Below, piece by piece: positions 43,837-53,542 of a stretch of 64,000 bases of DNA. Source of the DNA: Nitrosospira multiformis (GTDB taxonomy: Bacteria > Pseudomonadota > Gammaproteobacteria > Burkholderiales > Nitrosomonadaceae); contig JAFKJB010000017.1 in assembly GCA_017306155.1 (NCBI GenBank), positions 1 through 64,000 on the forward strand, read 5' to 3'. The translations under genes and the position numbers were made by a program. The notes under the pieces were generated by a model. It worked only from the letters and a program-made list of their open reading frames with translations, had not been told where the DNA came from and searched no databases. Each line of letters opens with the position of its first letter. The stretch's first letter is position 1.

Positions 43837-46573
43837 AACGCAACGCGAATCACTGCTAAACGCACCCGCGTTGCTGTTCATGAGCGCGGTGGTTCTCATT
43901 GCCTTCTGGGTATTGTTTCCGCGTCAGCCCGCTTTCAGGGATCCAGCCAACCTGTCAGCAAAAGATGCCTTGTCAGTCGCTTATCTTCGCGTTCTCGTGC
44001 AGTCCGACCCGCGTAACGCTCCGCTACGCCTGTCGTTCGTGCAGGTGTTGACGGAAGCGGGCATGACCGATGAGGCTATTCTTGCCATGGAACCCCTGCA
44101 GAATGCTCCCGAGTCGAGATTGACTTACGAAATTCGCCTGGCGGAGCTGAAGCTGGCACTGCAGCAGCTCTACAGACATCCTCCCCAGGATGTCGAGGCA
44201 TTGCTGCGAAGGCGTATCGGGGAGCTGGTCCCTTCTTTGCTGCGCCTGGCAGAGAATGACAAAGAGTCGAATCAGGTGGTGTTGCTGGCAGAGCAGTTTG
44301 GCGAACCCTTGGTCATAGCGGAAACCTTCGAGCAGCTGGTTCGCATGCAGAATGAAACCCGGCAGACAAAATCGCGCTGGCTGGCTTTTGCTGCCAAACA
44401 GCGGCTTGCGGCCGCGCAGCCCAGAGCTGCGGCACAAGATTTCTGTCAGGCTTTCACTTTCGAACGAGTCGTCAGGAAGAAAACAGAATTGGCGAAAGCA
44501 TGTTTAGGTGCCTATCTTCAGGCGGGTGTCGACCGGGAGGCCCTGAAAGCTGCGATAAAGATACTTTCCGCTTATAGCGAACCGGCTAATGTCGCGAATC
44601 CTGGTAATTCCGGCCCGGTTGCTCCCTCCAGCGCCGAGGCGCAGCTGCTGATGCTGGCGGCCGACATTGCCCAGCCGATGGGTGATCATGACCATGCACT
44701 GGTTTGGCTGGAGCAGGCAAGTGCACATCTGCCTGCGGATCAGAAACTTGCGGAACGTATTATCCGGTTGCAGGTTTCGATGGGTCTCCTCGGCGAAGGT
44801 CTTGCCCGGGCGGACGTGCTGCGGGCTTCCCTTGTTCCTGGAAGCGAGCGTCAGCGACTGCTTGCCTATTTGTATGACTGGAACGGTCAGGCCGATGAAG
44901 CACTCGCCTTGTGGCTGTCTTTTGCGCGCCATAAGGCTGATGAGGAGGCTGAAACCCGGGCCTTCGCACTGGCTCAGGCAAAGCCGGATAACGAGGCGAT
45001 TGTGCAGCTTCTTGAGGCAGTCATGTCCCGTCGCAAGCTGACGGCTACCGAAGCGGAAGCTTATGTCAGGGCGGGTCTCGCTGTTGCCCAGCCGTCTCGT
45101 GTGGAAAAGCAGCTGCGACGTCACGCGGAGCGATTCGACAACCCTCCGCCCATACTCAAAGCACTGGTGGAGGTCCTTGTTCTTCAGGGCAAACCGGATG
45201 CGGCACTCACGTTATATGAGGATATGCCGCAAATTCAGGATGGGCAGCAGAGGCTTGCATTGGCAAGGCTATATGAGGAAGCCGGCAATACGCAAAAGAG
45301 CTTTCAGTTACTGCTCCGGGACATCGATTCGCCAGATCCCGCTTCTGTGGAAGAATACTGGCTGCTGCTGGCGAAAGTTTCCACGCAACTGGGGCAGGAT
45401 GCATACGCCAGCAAAGCCTACGAAAAAGCGCTGGCCCTTCGGCCGAACGACGTGGAAATTCTGGAGAACCTGCAGCGTCTGGCCCTGCGTCATCACGATG
45501 ATAAAAAAAGCGAGCGGCTTGCACGCTATGGATGGGAAAAATTGAAGCGCATCGAGGATTTGCAGCGCCTGATGCGTTTTTCCTGGAAGCGGGGAAATTG
45601 GGATGAACTGGATCACTGGCTCAAGGCTGCGGAGAAACTTCCTTCAGCGGCACAGGCGCCGGATTACTGGTATTTTCAGGCGATGCGCAAGATGGCGCAC
45701 GGGGAGAAAAGCGCTGCACGTGATGCGCTGCATGAGATCCTGAGATTGCAGGCCGCAGATCCGGAAGTAACCGAAGCCATGATCTGGCTATTGCTGTCAT
45801 ATGAGAAAATTGATCATGCGCTGCTTGAATCCGTCGTTGCACCCTATCATGCCCAGTCAACCAATCAGTCCACGGTCAATCCGGCTTTAGCCGAAGCCCT
45901 CGCGGCAGCGGAGCAAAGCTTGGGCAGGCCGGTTCAGGCAGCGGCCTGGTTTTTGCGATCGCTTTCGACCCGGCCCGGGGATTTTTTGTGGATACTGACA
46001 CTGGCGGACAATATGGAATGGGCGGGTTGTCCGGCTCACGCCAATTATGTCCGCCTTCAGGCGCTCGAAATATTCGCTTCAAGGCAGAATTCCCAAACCG
46101 AAGTGAAATATCCGCCGCGCCTGGCCGAATACTTTTTCGGATCAAAGTATTTTCCAGCCAAAAGGGATGATGCCGATGACGCGAAGAAACAGGAGGAATT
46201 ACAGTCGATTCGGAACCGGTGGGGTTTAGGAGGAAAACTGGATAATGCCGACTATTTCGCATTGCGCAGAGAGATGGAACGGCTTGATCTGTCGCAATGG
46301 AAAGCCTTCGCAAAGGCAGTCAGGAACAGGAATGAGCGTGAAGTGGCGCAGCAGCTGGCGCTCATTTCAGATCACCTGAAGCGTCAGCCTGCAGCCGCAT
46401 CGCATGCGGACATGCTCCCCTTATCCATAGACGATGTGGATCGCGCGAATCGCTGGCTGGCTGGCGAACCGAAACCCAACCCGAGCGATCTGGCGACGGA
46501 ACTGGATATCTGCCGCGAGACGCTGACCAAGATCCGGGAATTTCCTGCAAACAGTGAGCCTGCAAAGCGATGA
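43826..46573 (+). CDS. pelB: Tetratricopeptide protein PelB lacking the outer-membrane barrel
   Basis: 915 residues from a TTG inside the end of pelA. One N-terminal membrane helix (LLFMSAVVLIAFWVLF, residues about 16-31) is followed by a long series of TPR-like helical pairs to near residue 750 (for example EYWLLLAKVSTQLGQDAYASKAYEKAL). The last 170 residues remain helical and charged. P. aeruginosa PelB, as I know it, is about 1190 residues and ends in a 16-strand beta-barrel that forms the export pore; nothing like it is present here. The TPR part would guide the polymer and bind PelA in the periplasm. The stop overlaps the pelD start (ATGA). Confidence 0.85.
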   Translation: MSVETQRESLLNAPALLFMSAVVLIAFWVLFPRQPAFRDPANLSAKDALSVAYLRVLVQSDPRNAPLRLSFVQVLTEAGMTDEAILAMEPLQNAPESRLTYEIRLAELKLALQQLYRHPPQDVEALLRRRIGELVPSLLRLAENDKESNQVVLLAEQFGEPLVIAETFEQLVRMQNETRQTKSRWLAFAAKQRLAAAQPRAAAQDFCQAFTFERVVRKKTELAKACLGAYLQAGVDREALKAAIKILSAYSEPANVANPGNSGPVAPSSAEAQLLMLAADIAQPMGDHDHALVWLEQASAHLPADQKLAERIIRLQVSMGLLGEGLARADVLRASLVPGSERQRLLAYLYDWNGQADEALALWLSFARHKADEEAETRAFALAQAKPDNEAIVQLLEAVMSRRKLTATEAEAYVRAGLAVAQPSRVEKQLRRHAERFDNPPPILKALVEVLVLQGKPDAALTLYEDMPQIQDGQQRLALARLYEEAGNTQKSFQLLLRDIDSPDPASVEEYWLLLAKVSTQLGQDAYASKAYEKALALRPNDVEILENLQRLALRHHDDKKSERLARYGWEKLKRIEDLQRLMRFSWKRGNWDELDHWLKAAEKLPSAAQAPDYWYFQAMRKMAHGEKSAARDALHEILRLQAADPEVTEAMIWLLLSYEKIDHALLESVVAPYHAQSTNQSTVNPALAEALAAAEQSLGRPVQAAAWFLRSLSTRPGDFLWILTLADNMEWAGCPAHANYVRLQALEIFASRQNSQTEVKYPPRLAEYFFGSKYFPAKRDDADDAKKQEELQSIRNRWGLGGKLDNADYFALRREMERLDLSQWKAFAKAVRNRNEREVAQQLALISDHLKRQPAAASHADMLPLSIDDVDRANRWLAGEPKPNPSDLATELDICRETLTKIREFPANSEPAKR

Positions 46574-47841
46574 AAAAACCCTGGCTGGAAGGTATAGAGG
46601 TGGTCGATGTAAACACCCCGGCATCGAGATGGGGCGGCTGGTTTGAAACATTCGTTATAACTGCTGCCGTAATTGCGGCATCATTCATTACCCAGCAGAC
46701 GGACCCTTTCCGGTTGAGTGGCGGATTTCCGTGGGCAGTGCTGGCGCCCCTGCTCGCGGGATTGCGGTACGGGTTTGTCTTTGGTTTTGTCAGCGCCCTG
46801 CTGACACTCGCCGTGCTTGGTGTTGCCATCGATCAGCAATGGCAGGTCGCGAAGAGCTTTCCGCTGCCTTGGGCGATCGGCGTTGTAGTGGTGGCGATGG
46901 TGGCAGGGGAGTTTCGTGACATGTGGGGGCGCCGCCTGCACCGGCTGGAGGGCGCATATCAATATCGCGCCGAGCGTCTTGAGGAATTCACGCGTAGTTA
47001 CCAGTTATTGCGCCTGTCGCATGACCGTCTCGAACAGACCGTCGCTAACAGCGGCTTTTCCCTGCGTGAAGGTATCATGCACCTTCAATCGACTCTGGAT
47101 GGCATCGATGGCTTGACGGAAAGTTCGCTGCAAAAGCTTATTGAATTTGTGGCGGAATACGGTGCATTGACGCAGGCCTGCATTGTCGGTATTACTGCCG
47201 AGCGCATTGATACCTCCCAGGTTCTGGCTTGCGTGGGAGAGCGATTTCCTGTCGATGAGGCCGATCCAGTGCTGAGAATGTCGCTCGATAGCGGCGAACT
47301 GGCCACGCTGAATCTTCTGGAGGATTCAGTGATGGATCAGGCCCGGCTTCTGGCCGCGGTACCTTTGGCCGACTCCAGCGGTGAAATAAATGCTGTGCTG
47401 GCAGTGCGTTCCATGCCTTTTTTTTCGTTTCATGAAAGCAATCTCAAGCTTATCGCCGTGCTGGTAGCGCATGGCGTGGACCATCTCCGCTTCGGAACAG
47501 CGAGACCGTCGGTTCTCCGGTTTATTGCTTCGTTTGAACGGGCTTATCAGGATTTTTCGCGCTTCAGGCTCGATACGGTACTCCTGAGATTATCCGGAAA
47601 TCCGGATGAGATGCGGGGCATTGACGAAAAGCTGCGGTTTTCGATTCGTGCTACCGACTTTATCTGCCTTGCGCGTGAAAAGGATCAGCATGTTGTCTGG
47701 GTGATGCTGCCACTGACGGATATTGCTGGCGCACGGGCATGGGCGCAGCGAGTAGCCGGTATTCCTGCAACATCCGCACAGGAATGGATGCCTATCAACG
47801 AAATCGATCCGCAACGGATCCGTTCCCTGGAGCAGGGATGA
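46570..47841 (+). CDS. pelD: Cyclic-di-GMP receptor PelD
   Basis: 423 residues. Membrane helices run through about 20-115 (FETFVITAAVIAASFI, AVLAPLLAGLRYGFVFGFV, LPWAIGVVVVAMVAG). A coiled linker, a GAF domain (about 160-300) and a degenerate GGDEF domain follow. In the latter, SIRATDFICLA near residue 361 supplies an R-x-x-D inhibitory-site motif, the c-di-GMP ligand in P. aeruginosa PelD. So Pel synthesis is probably switched on by c-di-GMP. The gene overlaps both neighbours by four bases, and there is no pelC between pelB and pelD. Confidence 0.9.
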   Translation: MKKPWLEGIEVVDVNTPASRWGGWFETFVITAAVIAASFITQQTDPFRLSGGFPWAVLAPLLAGLRYGFVFGFVSALLTLAVLGVAIDQQWQVAKSFPLPWAIGVVVVAMVAGEFRDMWGRRLHRLEGAYQYRAERLEEFTRSYQLLRLSHDRLEQTVANSGFSLREGIMHLQSTLDGIDGLTESSLQKLIEFVAEYGALTQACIVGITAERIDTSQVLACVGERFPVDEADPVLRMSLDSGELATLNLLEDSVMDQARLLAAVPLADSSGEINAVLAVRSMPFFSFHESNLKLIAVLVAHGVDHLRFGTARPSVLRFIASFERAYQDFSRFRLDTVLLRLSGNPDEMRGIDEKLRFSIRATDFICLAREKDQHVVWVMLPLTDIAGARAWAQRVAGIPATSAQEWMPINEIDPQRIRSLEQG

Positions 47842-48980
47842 TGCGTCGCATGCATCGCCTGCTTGCGCTGTCAGGAGTGACTGCTGAAGTAGTAGCCGTT
47901 CTCCTGGTGGGGTTGAGCGCGGATGATGCGATGGCAGCCTGGCAGGAAAGTGCGCTGCTGTTCACGGCGGTTATATTTCATTCTGCTTCCTCATATTACC
48001 TTGCGCGCATGTTCTGGCAGTCGTTGCCGCGTCGCTACAAGCTTCCTCCTCGCAGAAGCCTGGGGTTGCTGTTTGTCTTTCTATGGATTCTGCCGGTTTT
48101 CGGGACGCTGGGCGTGCTGTGGAGCATAACACGTGCATTGAAGCGGCCCCGGACCCGTTCCGCGAAGAATGTAAAGATTATAATCCTGCCTGAGCTGCCT
48201 TTTTCACCCCCTGTCATTTTCCCAGTTCCCCCTTACAGTCAGGGAGCCCTGCGCCAGATTGTCCATTTTGCCGGGCGCTCGCTCAAGCGGTTGAAAGCGG
48301 TGATGGCAACACGGCACATGGCGCCGAGGGAAGCCATGGAGATCTGGTCGAAAGCTACCCGCGACCCGGTCGATGATGTCAGGCTGCTTGCCTATGCGAT
48401 GAAGGATGCCCATGAAAAGAAGCTTACCGACCGCGTCCTGTCTTTAACCGAAGCGCTGCCACAACTTCCCCCGCGAGCGCAGAACGCCTGCCGCAAAACG
48501 ATCGCCGCGCTATGCTGGGAACTGGTATATCACAAGCTGGTACAGGGCGCGGTCAGACAGCACTGGCTGAAAAACGCCCGCACACAAATGGAGAGTGTAT
48601 TGACCTCGTCATCCATTAAGCCAGGCGACGCCCTCTCTGACTCTGCATCGGCCCCTGTGCGTACTGCATCCAAATCATCCCCGATGTCGCCCAAGCATGG
48701 AAGGAGTGAAGCATCCTCTCTATCGCGCGGCACGGACCCCGACAGTTGGCTGTTGTATGGCCGGATTTTATTGGAATCAGGTGAAGCCACCCTGGCGAGA
48801 AAGGCTTTTGTCAACGCACAAACTCATGGTGCAGATCAGCAACAACTGCTGCCATGGTTTGCCGAAATCGCTTTCCGGGAGCGGAGGTTTTCCGAGGTGA
48901 AGCGCTGTTTATCCATGCTTGCACGTGCTGGGGAGAAGGGGCGGGAACTGGCCCTGGTAAGAGCGTGGTGGAATAAATGA
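47838..48980 (+). CDS. pelE: Inner-membrane Pel complex protein PelE
   Basis: 380 residues from the ATG overlapping the pelD stop; a second ATG follows directly at 47841. Two membrane helices (GVTAEVVAVLLVGLSADDAM region and LLFVFLWILPVFGTLGVLW) precede a cytoplasmic helical-repeat domain (EAMEIWSKATRDPVDDVRLL, then SWLLYGRILLESGEATLARK, TPR-like). A Ser/Pro-rich linker at about 255-295 separates two helical parts. With PelD, F and G it forms the inner-membrane synthase complex. The C-terminus overlaps pelF by four bases. Confidence 0.85.
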   Translation: MMRRMHRLLALSGVTAEVVAVLLVGLSADDAMAAWQESALLFTAVIFHSASSYYLARMFWQSLPRRYKLPPRRSLGLLFVFLWILPVFGTLGVLWSITRALKRPRTRSAKNVKIIILPELPFSPPVIFPVPPYSQGALRQIVHFAGRSLKRLKAVMATRHMAPREAMEIWSKATRDPVDDVRLLAYAMKDAHEKKLTDRVLSLTEALPQLPPRAQNACRKTIAALCWELVYHKLVQGAVRQHWLKNARTQMESVLTSSSIKPGDALSDSASAPVRTASKSSPMSPKHGRSEASSLSRGTDPDSWLLYGRILLESGEATLARKAFVNAQTHGADQQQLLPWFAEIAFRERRFSEVKRCLSMLARAGEKGRELALVRAWWNK

Positions 48981-50560
48981 GCATGATCCGGGCAGGGGCG
49001 GAGAAATTCTCGATGGTACGGGCAGCAGGATCGATTGTGGAACCGGTGGCGGATATCGCTCTGCTGCTGGAAGGCACCTATCCCTATGTCCGTGGCGGGG
49101 TATCTTCATGGGTCCACCAGATCATAAGCGGTTTGCCGGAATTTACCTTCGCTGTGATCTTCATAGGCGGCCAGAAGGAAATGTATGGACCGGCACAGTA
49201 TCAGTTTCCGCCGAATGTGACGCATGTCGAGACACACTATCTGCTGCACCGGAGCAGCCTTGCGAAGCCGCATCCCCGCAAGGGCAGTCGTCAGCCTTTC
49301 AAGGAAATGGAAGAATTGCACGCCATCCTGCGGCAGCCTGGGAAGTTGGCTGAGGGGAAAATGATCGATGCGTTTGCGCGACTGGGCGCCAAGGGCGGCA
49401 TCAGCCAGGAAGATTTTCTATATAGTGAAGCTTCCTGGGATTACATTACCCGACAGTATAAAGAGCGCTGTACCGAGCCCTCGTTTGTGGATTATTTCTG
49501 GGCGATACGTGCAATGCATACGCCGCTGTTCGTGTTGGCCGATATCGCGGCCGGCCTCCCCCCGGTGCGGGCAGTGCATGCCATCTCGACCGGTTATGCA
49601 GGACTGCTGGGTGCGATGATAAGGCTGCGGCGAAACATTCCCTTTGTGCTCACCGAGCATGGTATTTATACCAAGGAGCGGAAAATCGACCTGGCGCAGG
49701 CAACCTGGATCCATGATCACAATGACGACGTGTGCAATACCCTGCACGATGAAATGGGGTATATCCGCGGTCTCTGGATCAGATTCTATGAGCAGCTCGG
49801 GCGTATGGCGTACGCGCAGGCCTTACCCATTATCAGCCTGTATGAGGGGAACCGGTTGAGGCAGGTTGCCGATGGGGCGGCCCCGGAAAAAACACGGGTT
49901 ATTACCAACGGAATCAATGTGGAACGTTATCGCGACGCACTCGAAAAAAGACCGGAAAAGATCCCACCGGTGCTGGGGCTGGTCGGGCGCGTGGTGCCGA
50001 TCAAGGATATCAAGACGTTCATCCGGACATTGCGGATGCTGATCAAGGAGCGTCCTGATGCGCAAGGGTGGATTGTCGGTCCGGAAGACGAAGATCCGTC
50101 GTATGTGAATGAATGCAAGGAACTGGCCGAAAGCCTCGGCTTGGAGAATCACCTCAGATTCATGGGCTTTCAGAACATGCTGGAAATTCTGCCCCAGCTT
50201 GGGCTGATGGTGCTGACCTCGATCAGTGAAGCCCTGCCGCTGGTAATACTCGAGGCTTTCGCCAGTGGTGTTCCCTGTCTCGCCACGGATGTGGGGTCCT
50301 GCCGCGAGCTCATCGAAGGAACCGCCGAGCAGGATCGGGCACTGGGGGCAGCGGGCAGTGTCGTGCACATCGCCGATCCCGAAGGTACGGCAAAAGCAGC
50401 GCTCGAGCTGCTGAACAATCCGGCAAAGTGGCGCGTTGCGCAGCAGGCGGGGCTTGCACGCGTGAAACGCTACTATGACGACCAGCTCATGTTTTCATCT
50501 TATCGGGAAGTCTACTCGGAAGCCTTGGGCGTATCGCGGCATCCGGCAGTAGCGGACTGA
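48977..50560 (+). CDS. pelF: Pel glycosyltransferase PelF
   Basis: 527 residues, a GT4-type GT-B enzyme with no membrane helix. The PelF N-terminal signature is LLLEGTYPYVRGGVSSWVHQ. The C-terminal nucleotide-sugar domain has VGRVVPIKDIKTFIRTLRML and the acidic ISEALPLVILEAFASGVPCL (the E-x7-E motif). It polymerises the partly deacetylated GalNAc-rich Pel polymer from UDP-sugars in the cytoplasm. It begins inside the end of pelE and ends 20 bases before pelG. Confidence 0.94.
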   Translation: MSMIRAGAEKFSMVRAAGSIVEPVADIALLLEGTYPYVRGGVSSWVHQIISGLPEFTFAVIFIGGQKEMYGPAQYQFPPNVTHVETHYLLHRSSLAKPHPRKGSRQPFKEMEELHAILRQPGKLAEGKMIDAFARLGAKGGISQEDFLYSEASWDYITRQYKERCTEPSFVDYFWAIRAMHTPLFVLADIAAGLPPVRAVHAISTGYAGLLGAMIRLRRNIPFVLTEHGIYTKERKIDLAQATWIHDHNDDVCNTLHDEMGYIRGLWIRFYEQLGRMAYAQALPIISLYEGNRLRQVADGAAPEKTRVITNGINVERYRDALEKRPEKIPPVLGLVGRVVPIKDIKTFIRTLRMLIKERPDAQGWIVGPEDEDPSYVNECKELAESLGLENHLRFMGFQNMLEILPQLGLMVLTSISEALPLVILEAFASGVPCLATDVGSCRELIEGTAEQDRALGAAGSVVHIADPEGTAKAALELLNNPAKWRVAQQAGLARVKRYYDDQLMFSSYREVYSEALGVSRHPAVAD

Positions 50561-50580
50561 TGTAACTGGTAACTATATAT

Positions 50581-51951
50581 ATGGCCGGTATTGGTTTCGA
50601 AATCCGCAAAATCCTGGAGCGCGACAATTACTGGTCGGTGTTGCGAGCCTATGGTTATGCCGGTCTGGTCAGCGGTGGTCCATGGGTGCTCTCGATTCTG
50701 AGCATCATGATGATAGGCGTTCTTGCCGTCATGCTGGGGGTGGAACAGCATGAAGTGAATGCCTTTCAGATCTGCGTTACCTACATGATGGCGGGTTCGC
50801 TGATCTGGACCGGGGGTATGCAGCTCATGTTCACGCGGTTTGTCGCGGACCGGACTTATGCCGATGACAAGGCAGAGGTGCTGCCCAATCTGTTCGGCGT
50901 CCTGATGCTGACCATGGTGGGCGGCTTTATGTGGGCGGCACCCTTCATCTTCTCGCTTTTCACCGGACCGTTTTTCCAGCAACTGTTGCTCCTGTGCAAT
51001 TTTGTCGTGCTGAGCGGGATGTGGATTGTCCTCATCTTCCTGTCAGGAATGAAGGCTTATAAGCGCATCATCTGGACCCTGGCCAAGGGTTATTCCCTGG
51101 GAATTGCAGTCGGACTCCTGGCATCGCCGTGGGAACTCAACGGGTTGTTGCTAGGCGTACTGACCGGTCACGGCTATCTGCTGTTTTCATTCCTGCATCA
51201 TATCGTGCGGGAATATCCTGGAAATTCCCTGCTCAAGTTCGATTTTCTCGATCGAAGCCAGAGCTTTTACAGTCTGTTTGCGGTGGGCACGCTCTATTAC
51301 CTGGCGGTGTGGATTGACAAATTCATCTTCTGGTTCGTGCCCTACACTTCCGAGGCAGTTATTGGTCCATTGCGCGCGTCCATCATCTACGATCTTCCCA
51401 TTTTTCTGGCCTATCTGTTCATCCTGCCGGGGATGGCCGTATTTCTGGTGAGCATAGAAGCGGATTTCGCCGAACAGCACGAACGTTTTTACCGTGCTGT
51501 GCGTGAAGGCGACACACTGATGCATATCGAATACAGACGTAACCAGATGGTATATGCCGCGCGGCAGGGCATCTACGAAATCTTCAAAGTGCAGGGCTTG
51601 ACGGTAGTGCTGTGCCTTCTGTGGGGCAGGGGCCTGCTGCAAACCATTGGCATATCTCCGCTCTACATTCATTTGTTTTATATCGATGTGGTTGCAGTCA
51701 GTGTGCAGGTACTGCTGATGGCGATACTCAACATACTTTTTTATCTCGACGCCCGGCGGGAAGTGCTGATCGTTACGGCATGTTTTTTTATAACCAACCT
51801 GCTGTTCACCGTTGCCACACTGCAACTGGGAGCTGAATCTTTCGGATACGGTTTTGCGGCATCCGTTACGTTGTCCGCATTTCTCGGCCTCTTCATCCTC
51901 TCGCACAAATTCAACCGGCTGGAGTATGAAACATTCATGCTGCAGGGCTAG
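50581..51951 (+). CDS. pelG: Pel inner-membrane transporter PelG
   Basis: 456 residues, exactly the Pseudomonas length as I know it, with about 12 membrane helices of the MATE/MOP flippase type. The start MAGIGFEIRKILERDNYWS is the family signature, followed by GYAGLVSGGPWVLSIL. It would move the growing polymer across the inner membrane with PelF. It is the last gene of the locus; no clear terminator was seen in the next 100 bases. Confidence 0.94.
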   Translation: MAGIGFEIRKILERDNYWSVLRAYGYAGLVSGGPWVLSILSIMMIGVLAVMLGVEQHEVNAFQICVTYMMAGSLIWTGGMQLMFTRFVADRTYADDKAEVLPNLFGVLMLTMVGGFMWAAPFIFSLFTGPFFQQLLLLCNFVVLSGMWIVLIFLSGMKAYKRIIWTLAKGYSLGIAVGLLASPWELNGLLLGVLTGHGYLLFSFLHHIVREYPGNSLLKFDFLDRSQSFYSLFAVGTLYYLAVWIDKFIFWFVPYTSEAVIGPLRASIIYDLPIFLAYLFILPGMAVFLVSIEADFAEQHERFYRAVREGDTLMHIEYRRNQMVYAARQGIYEIFKVQGLTVVLCLLWGRGLLQTIGISPLYIHLFYIDVVAVSVQVLLMAILNILFYLDARREVLIVTACFFITNLLFTVATLQLGAESFGYGFAASVTLSAFLGLFILSHKFNRLEYETFMLQG

Positions 51952-52505
51952 CCCGGGTCCCTCATAAATACGAGATCCAGTGCGACTCGAATCATGTGAA
52001 AATCGTTTCGTGATAATGACTTGAATCATGAAATGGAGAGCCTAGCCCGTACCGGCGCCGACGTCCGGCACCGGATTCTGCGACATTGGTGAACTCCCTC
52101 GCGCCACGCCGTGCAATGAGTGCCTCCACTTCGATCAGCATTTTCCTTCCAGTACTTCCTTCTCTGGCACTTCCCCCTCTCATACGGACTTCTATAACTG
52201 TCCACACTTTTTGACGTGAGTGATCAGGTCTGCAGTATTCACAAAATGACCACCTATACATCATAGTTCTCTTACAACGTGTGTGGTAATTTGATCTCAC
52301 ACTGGCCGTTGGCATCCTCTAAACCTATGCTGATCAGTCGAAGAAAGGCCACTGAGGAAAGTGTCGAGTTTGACCGCTGAATCGATCCGATTATTCGTAT
52401 TTCATAATAGCCGGTCCATCAGCCGTGATAGCACGAAGCCAGATGCTTTCGGTATGCGAGTTACCTGCTTATCCTGGAAGGGGGAAAACTTGGAAGCTCA
52501 TCACC
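51952..52505. other. Intergenic region after the pel operon
   Basis: 554 bases. The segment 52040-52200 is coding-like on the minus strand (an irregular 107-codon frame), but I recognise no family. No terminator or RNA gene is clear. The region may hold decayed sequence, given the truncated gene that follows. Confidence 0.35.
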
Positions 52506-53501
52506 ATGCAACTCACTATCCATACGATTGACGTCGAGCAGGGAGAAAGTGCGCTCGTGGTTGCGGCAGACGTGGCAACCGGGCGGCACCGGACGATATT
52601 GATCGAGGGCGGGCTGCTCGGGTATGCCGAGACAGTTCACAATTTTATCGATCCCATCCTCAGGGGTTACGGCTACTCCCTCGATCACGTTCTCGTCAGT
52701 CACTATGACAAGGATCATTCAGGGGAAGTCATAGGACTCCTGAATGCGGACAACATGCGAGTCGTAAGCGAAACCATCTCGAACGCGGTGGCAAATGCAG
52801 CGCAATGGGCTGCAGCAGGCACTCGTCCCCAGCAGATCGCCTGTGGTGCCGTGGCCGCATCGGCAACGATCCTCGGAGCTTGCGGCCGGAACGTGAACCA
52901 GATCCTGGCAATGTGCCAGGCTGTTTTTCCCAGGGCTGCCGGGAAGACAGACGACGAGGCGGCCGAGATTGGATTTAACTATGCCCTGGAGCATACCAAC
53001 GAGGTTCAGAGCTTTCCCGCTCTTGAAGTCGGCAAAACCGGAAGACGCAGAAATATCGCAAAAATATCCGCGGTCGCTGCGGCAATTGCCATCGCGTCGG
53101 GAAACAACCCGGCTGCCGCAGCCTTCGGCGCCATCTTCCTCCTGATTGCCAAGACGCTTCCCAATCCGCTGCGGCTCGATACCGGCGGCCGGTACTGCAA
53201 CGTCCATCTTATCGATATCGAGCAGCCAGTCTGGCCATCACGATCTGCCGAGACATACGCCGGCACGGCGCTCGGACAACACATAACGAAGGACGAGATT
53301 CTCGGGAACAGTGGAGCCGGTATGGCTCTCCCTTCCCTCCATTCTCCCGGGATGTTCTGCCGTGTGATCAGTTTCTGGGTTTGGCAAGGGATTGGCAGTA
53401 ATCCCGTTCAGACCGTCTGGAGACGCAAGGCGGGAGACTGCACATCCAACCTTGTAAGGATTTGTCAGAGAATCGTCTCATCCTTACGTGCAATATTCTA
53501 G
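52506..53501 (+). CDS. MBL-fold (ComEC-like) metallohydrolase, probably C-terminally truncated
   Basis: 331 residues from the ATG at 52506 (GGAAG upstream); the frame opens 27 codons earlier. It begins LTIHTIDVEQGESALV and has SHYDKDHSGE, the H-x-D-x-D-H metal site of metallo-beta-lactamase proteins of the ComEC/Rec2 C-terminal type. A helical insert with Ala-rich segments follows. The second half of the fold, with the further metal His and the usual TGD-type strand, is missing. The last 30 residues (WRRKAGDCTSNLVRICQRI onward) look out of register and run into the leader of the RND gene. It is most likely a disrupted gene; the substrate is unknown. Confidence 0.65.
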   Translation: MQLTIHTIDVEQGESALVVAADVATGRHRTILIEGGLLGYAETVHNFIDPILRGYGYSLDHVLVSHYDKDHSGEVIGLLNADNMRVVSETISNAVANAAQWAAAGTRPQQIACGAVAASATILGACGRNVNQILAMCQAVFPRAAGKTDDEAAEIGFNYALEHTNEVQSFPALEVGKTGRRRNIAKISAVAAAIAIASGNNPAAAAFGAIFLLIAKTLPNPLRLDTGGRYCNVHLIDIEQPVWPSRSAETYAGTALGQHITKDEILGNSGAGMALPSLHSPGMFCRVISFWVWQGIGSNPVQTVWRRKAGDCTSNLVRICQRIVSSLRAIF

Positions 53502-53542
53502 GTAAATGAATTTTTTACCGAAGGCATAAGAGGGAACATAGT
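53481..53542 (+). repeat. RND leader repeat, copy 1
   Basis: The 62 bases before the first RND permease are nearly identical to 60436-60496 before the second. Both carry GGTAAATGAATTTTTTACC, a small dyad (GGTAAA / TTTACC), and then AAGGCATAAGAGG as the ribosome site. The first 20 or so bases overlap the end of the MBL-fold reading frame. Confidence 0.85.

Noticed and set aside
51992-52315. 107-codon minus-strand frame after pelG, with a segment (KMLIEVEALIARRG) faintly like a RidA C-terminus
   Set aside because: The rest does not fit any fold I know and the similarity is too short to support a call; it may be decayed coding DNA.
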